Positions 59,502 to 64,000 of a stretch of 64,000 bases of DNA are shown piece by piece (position 1 is the first letter of the stretch; each line of letters starts with the position of its first letter). The DNA is from Temnopleurus reevesii (Eukaryota > Echinodermata > Echinoidea > Temnopleuroida > Temnopleuridae), in assembly GCA_036244855.1 (NCBI GenBank), contig BQKZ01000922.1:55359-119358 (forward strand), written 5' to 3'. A model generated the notes under the pieces. The model made no database searches. It saw only the letters and a list, made by a program, of their open reading frames with translations, and was not told the origin of the DNA. A program made the translations under genes and the position numbers.

Positions 59502-60127
59502 CTACGGAAAAAAAAAAAAGAAAGAACATTATTTTTTTTCTCTATAAGTTTTCTTTTTAAGCAGGGGTGAGACTAAATACAAAAGTAGCAGTAGTATAGT
59601 GATATTGTTGATGATGATGACGATGATGATGATGACGACGATGATAATAATAGGCTAATAATAATAAGTGAAATTTCCAAAGCGCCTTATTTAATGCTTC
59701 GAGCCACTTTACAAATAATATCACATTCAAAGCAAAAATTACAGATTGCGAAGAATAATGTTTAAACATAGACATAAACATAACTGGATTAAAAAGACGG
59801 TAAGAGACTAAAATACAAAGAAAAAACAGACAAAAGAACAATATAAGCGAAAAAATAGAGAAAAAAATAAAAGAATTGTTCTACACGAAATCAAGAGAAC
59901 CACAAAACGACCAAATTATCTATTCAATTAATCTATTCACGATACCAAATAATGAAGATATCACAACTTTATTTGAAAGATTCATAACAAGATCAGGTAC
60001 GCATATCAGAAATATTGTTATGAATAATTAGGAAAACAGATGCATTTATATACTCCCTGAATGTCTGCAGTATTATAACCACAGAAAGCAAAATTGGGGA
60101 GAAAGTTATAAGACAACAATCAGTTAC

Positions 60128-60225
60128 CTAAACTTGATGAAGACTAAAAAGATTCAATGTGTTGATTGAAGACAGTTTTTCTCTCACTGTGTTCCAAGCA
60201 AAGACAAAAGACCTGCTCTTCTCAA
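60128..60225 (-). other. Right PiT untranslated first exon (3' boundary at 60128)
   Basis: A donor (TTTAG then GTAACT) follows 60128, with sequence similar to that of the left paralog at 46025. A TATA-like stretch (minus TATATACAAT) lies at about 60261-60270. The 5' end is an estimate. Confidence 0.5.
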
Positions 60226-60529
60226 TAGTATCTGACGAAATGTTTCGATCCGGAAGAAAAATTGTATATACATTTGTAAGAATTATTTCCACCAGCTATT
60301 AAAGGATATAGAAACTTCAAATATATCTGATCAAATTATCCCATATCTGACGTAACCAGCTTTGCATTGGACCAGGCTACCGGACAAAGATGGGTGCAAG
60401 ACATTTCTTTGCATTTCGTTGTAATGGGTAGTTGATATAAAACCCTGGCGTTCTTTAACCTTCGACACCCATAATAATTGTGGAACAGTCCATGTTTGAA
60501 GAGCAATAAATGATTGATATCTCACTAAT

Positions 60530-60803
60530 TTGTCAAACACTGGGTAGACATACGATTCTTATACTCCCGGCTTTTAGGAGTTCACATGGGTGATTAGACT
60601 AAAACTAGAAACTACCAAATCTATTTGTATTAGTGTCATGTAAATATTCTAACCGTAAGCGTTCGCACAATATGGTAAAACTCATTGGGACAAGTCTACA
60701 TTTTACGTATCATGTGAACAAGACATCTTAAACACGTGGGGAGCTTTAGGATATATAACCCGGTGGGTGAACCTTAAATGGGACAGACTATGGCCAAAGA
60801 GTA
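60530..60803 (-). promoter_or_regulatory. Conserved upstream block of right PiT gene
   Basis: Aligns by eye with 46430-46710 through shared words (gttcac, ttagact, aaactcattgg/aaatcattgg, caagtctac, gactatggcc). Non-coding conservation between paralogs suggests a duplicated promoter or enhancer. Confidence 0.5.
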
Positions 60804-60904
60804 AATAAAATGAATTTTAGGATTTGACCTTCAATCAAGCAGTTGCTACACACCATGCACACGCTGCTGTCGTGTGACTGAGTGACCGGCGGTTGTTTTA
60901 AGCA

Positions 60905-61050
60905 GCCTGTCACAGCGACAATTTAGTCAGCGCAGAGTAATCAAATAAAATTATTGTATTTGACCAATGTGTGTTTTGTCCCACCTTCCTGCTTTGACCG
61001 TTCTATGGCATCTTTTAAAGAATTAGTTCTTGTCGTTGTGACAAGCTTCA
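60905..61050. mobile_element. Inverted-repeat element with tgtcacagcgacaa termini
   Basis: tgtcacagcgacaa on the left pairs with ttgtcgttgtgaca on the right with one mismatch. About 145 bases. Possibly a distant relative of the 44857 element. Confidence 0.5.
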
Positions 61051-61591
61051 TTAAACGTCATACTGGTCCTGTGAAGTAAACAATCAAATCAAGGATAAGG
61101 GCTGTTCGGGATTCGATCCCACGACCTTCCAGTCAAGAGTGCAGTGTTTTTGTAACTTCAAAGCTCTTCTCATTCTGCCAACACAAATAAATTCATATCT
61201 TATTTTCAAGAAAACAGGATATGACGCAATTTATCTTTCATCCCAAAAACGTTCTTCAAAAACAACCCAATGAAATAAACAAATAATACAAAAAACCAAC
61301 GCTACGCTATCAGTTTTTAACCTAAACCTGTCAATCATAGATGGCTCATTATTAATGACAAAAGGTTAAATTATTGTTATTACGTGATTAATGAGTATAA
61401 TCATTTATAACCTGTCATATTCAAGTAATGTATACAGTGATATCCTTTTCCCCTAACAGGTTAATCTCCTGAATAGTCATTAACTCCCTATAATGATACA
61501 ATTTTGTTGATATAATTTATGTGTTGTTCATAATTATATTTGTTTAGAGTGGCCCCTTACCCCATAGCTTTGTATCGTAAGAGTTATTATT
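61051..61591. other. Intergenic DNA
   Basis: A tRNA-like fragment (minus strand cgtgggatcgaatcccgaa) at about 61095-61145 is probably a SINE remnant. Otherwise nothing recognised. Confidence 0.45.
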
Positions 61592-62040
61592 TAATAATAA
61601 TAATAATATTCAGTTCTTTTATAGCGCATAACACATAGCCATAGCATGTCCCTATGCTCTTACACAGCAGAAAAAGAAATAACAGAATGGAAAGTGGAGA
61701 ATATAGATCTGCTTTAAATAGCATGAAAACAACGTACATCTGATATTGTGCACTGGGCTCATGTACATGCAAATTATTTGTTAAATAAATACTTCTTAAG
61801 CATAGCCTTATACTTATCTAAATCAGAAATATTTCTCAGGTAATTTGGGATTGAGTTCCATAGAATCGAGGCTGCATGTATGAAAGAGCGTTCACCATAA
61901 GATTTGGTTTTTATCGAAGGAACTACTAACAAATTTTGTGTGCTTGATCTCAAGCTACGAGCCGGCTGGTATAAAGTAAACAATTCAGATAAGTATTCTG
62001 GAGCTATTCCATAGAAGCATTCATTTAACCAGCATTCAAG
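61592..62040 (-). mobile_element. 3' end of a non-LTR retrotransposon (LINE)
   Basis: The minus-strand frame 61774-61983 encodes a C-terminal fragment with SFIHAASILWNSIPNYLRN and DKYKAMLKKYLFN. This is the 'LWNSLP...F...L..YLF' tail that follows the reverse transcriptase in many CR1/Jockey-like LINEs. It is followed by a short 3' UTR and a (TTA)n tail. The reverse transcriptase itself is absent, so the copy is 5'-truncated. Confidence 0.7.
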
Positions 62041-63969
62041 GTGAAGGGTTAACTATTGCCCCACTTAATAAAAAAAAATATATACAAAATTCACAAAACA
62101 AATAAAGATAAATAAAAAAGCAACCGTCCTCCACCCCCCCCCCAAAAAAAACCCCACCAATTTCGACGGTCTTTGTCAATTTCTCTGAGACATTAAGCTG
62201 TGGCTGTCCGAGTGCACTTGCCATTAAAAAAAAAACATTTTTGACATAGGCTTTTACTCAACGAAAAACTGTAACAAAATTTTGCCAATCTTTTTATGGC
62301 AAATATGTTTATGCAATAGAGTACTAGTCCGGTTAATACTATTATTATTCTTTGGCTGCTACTGTAGATTTAGCACTGAGTCAACTTCTCGCTTCGTGTC
62401 GTCTGCACAGCTTTTGTTTGCCGCCAAAATGCACTTGGTGCGCGGGCTGTCACAGTCCCGGAAAAAGATCTTATCACTGCAGCCGCCGCGCTGTCGAACA
62501 ATTGAGCACAGAGACCTCAAATGATGTGTGATCCTTTCGAATATTGCCATTTCATTTTTTTTAAATATGAAAATCAATTACATTTAAACCCTTAAAATTT
62601 ATGTATTCCACAAGTACATGCACATATGCCAAAAAAGAATAGTGCTATGGATCATGTGGGGGTATGGTGATGGGTTGGTGAATGTCGGTGTAATTTTCAG
62701 AGTACTGAGTGTGTGAACTGTGTGTATGTGTACACACTTTTTATATACATGTATTTCGGATGTGGGTAAATGCATTTGTTTGTGTGTATGTCGTGTGTTT
62801 GTAAGTGTGTGTGTGTGTGTGTGTGCGTTTGCCTAAAAGCGTATACTTGTAAAAAATGTACGTTCAGGTCTTTATTTTGTCTATGTTGTAAAAGACATTG
62901 AATTATACCAGGTTGGTTTTAAAAAGAACAAACTGATAGAATAGCATTGAAACATGGCAGTTCCACGCAAAACGTCACATCCGTTACACTAGCAAAGGTA
63001 CATTCATCAACAACCGTTCCGTGGAATTCTTTGAAATTTTATATGTATATAAGGAACACTTTACATATGATCGATAGATTTCAAGATTATGTGGAGAACA
63101 GAATCTACACACTCGGGAAAATGAAACATTGCAACTTTGTGTCAATAATAAATCCATTATTATAAATCTACATTATTCATTTCTTATTCTTAAACAGCCA
63201 AAGAAACGTTTAAAGAAATGTTTATCTTTTAGCATGTTTTATATAGTTTCTAATATTTGTCCACTGTTTAAAATAAAAATCGAAATGTAATTTCCTTCAT
63301 GTTTGTATAAAAACCGATCAATCCTCGTTTTAACTTGTGAATTATAAAGTGAAATATATTCCGTGTTGATAATTTTGACAGGTATCAATAACATCATCTG
63401 CAGCTATCTGCATTGGTCTCTTGTCTGTCGAACATGTGAAAAATGCATGGCATACATGTGAATGGTATCTGATAGATGCTTGTCTTAGAAGGCGTGATTT
63501 ATTTGTGTCAGGACGCCGAACCATTTAATAAGATAAAGTGGTTCAATGTGCATTCGAATCGTTTTTGTCATTCTTTCAGGCAACTGCGGGTTCTAAAGCT
63601 CTAAAGAGGATGAAGGTTCATTTCATTTTTTTGTCAATTTTTCTGATTCTAGAGACCCAGTGACTTTAAAGTATTCGTCATTCAACTTAACTGAAATCGT
63701 TAAATTTCAACCAAGAGGCATTAAAGTTAATCAAAATGATATTTCTAAAAGCTCAGTAATATATTAGTGATAAAATGAAGATTTTATCATTTAATTTGCC
63801 TTTACAAAAAAATGAATGTGTTCATTATTCATGCAAATGTTAGAATGAGCCTGTATATGGGAATAGTACTCTGTTTTAAATCTGAAAGGGTTTACTTCTA
63901 ATTGTTCTATCGTCTTAGCTTGCTTCAGGAACATGTCTGTTCTAACGTTAATCGCCGCATTTGACATCC
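62041..63969. other. Intergenic DNA
   Basis: No gene recognised. Short A and C homopolymer runs near 62130 and a (GT)n microsatellite at 62804-62826. The open frames are short with no recognisable domain. Confidence 0.5.
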
Positions 63970-64000
63970 AGGGGCCGATTGCTCGAAATGGTCTTAGCTA
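63970..64000. mobile_element. Palindromic MITE, family C, cut by window end
   Basis: ggggccgattgctcgaaatg followed by gtcttagcta is the terminus of the element at 25085-25226, again preceded by CA. Confidence 0.65.

Noticed and set aside
61774..61983. Small host gene of 69 codons
   Set aside because: The sequence is the C-terminal tail of LINE reverse-transcriptase proteins followed by a (TTA)n tail, so it is a truncated retroelement.

Overview
The window looks like nuclear DNA of an echinoderm, most likely a sea urchin. It is AT-rich and low in gene density. Genes are cut into short exons with clean GT-AG junctions, and introns are full of short palindromic DNA transposons, tRNA-derived SINEs and microsatellites. 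Three isolated single-N characters mark contig joins. There are no bacterial operons, CRISPR arrays or phage genes. Every gene I can support lies on the minus strand.

Layout from left to right. (1) About 1.08-3.6 kb: two phase-compatible exons of the 5' part of a membrane protein that resembles the zinc-transporter family TMEM163. A possible untranslated first exon lies near 13.5 kb; the rest of the gene is beyond the left edge. (2) 7.0-12.0 kb: two near-identical 2.4-2.6 kb units meeting at the N at 9389. (3) 12-18 kb: gene-poor DNA dominated by inverted-repeat elements, some with long G runs. (4) 18.1-23.1 kb: a two-exon gene for a 380-residue methyltransferase-like protein, with a probable long 3' UTR. 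(5) 23.8-29.7 kb: repeats, including a second pair of tandem units at the N at 24850. (6) 29.8-46.7 kb: a complete ten-exon SLC20/PiT sodium-phosphate cotransporter gene (560 residues). (7) 47.4-60.8 kb: a second PiT gene in the same orientation with the same exon structure and phases (553 residues if one copy of each exon is used). Its exons 3-6 occur twice, in two units that meet at the N at 55095. (8) 60.8-64 kb: repeat debris, including the 3' end of a LINE.

The PiT genes are the biological core. They are tandem paralogs with matching exon lengths, matching splice phases, a shared untranslated first exon and a conserved upstream block about 460 bp from that exon, which suggests duplication of a whole gene with its promoter. 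Both keep the two PiT signature motifs and the membrane-embedded glutamates; they differ mainly in the acidic/lysine-rich loop.

The strongest structural observation is that all three Ns sit exactly where two imperfect tandem copies abut, and the copies differ by clean transposon insertions with target-site duplications. This is what two parental haplotypes joined end to end would look like, so the apparent exon 3-6 duplication is probably an assembly artefact. I see no convincing new multi-gene system. The interesting material is mobile-element biology at splice sites and the PiT paralog pair.
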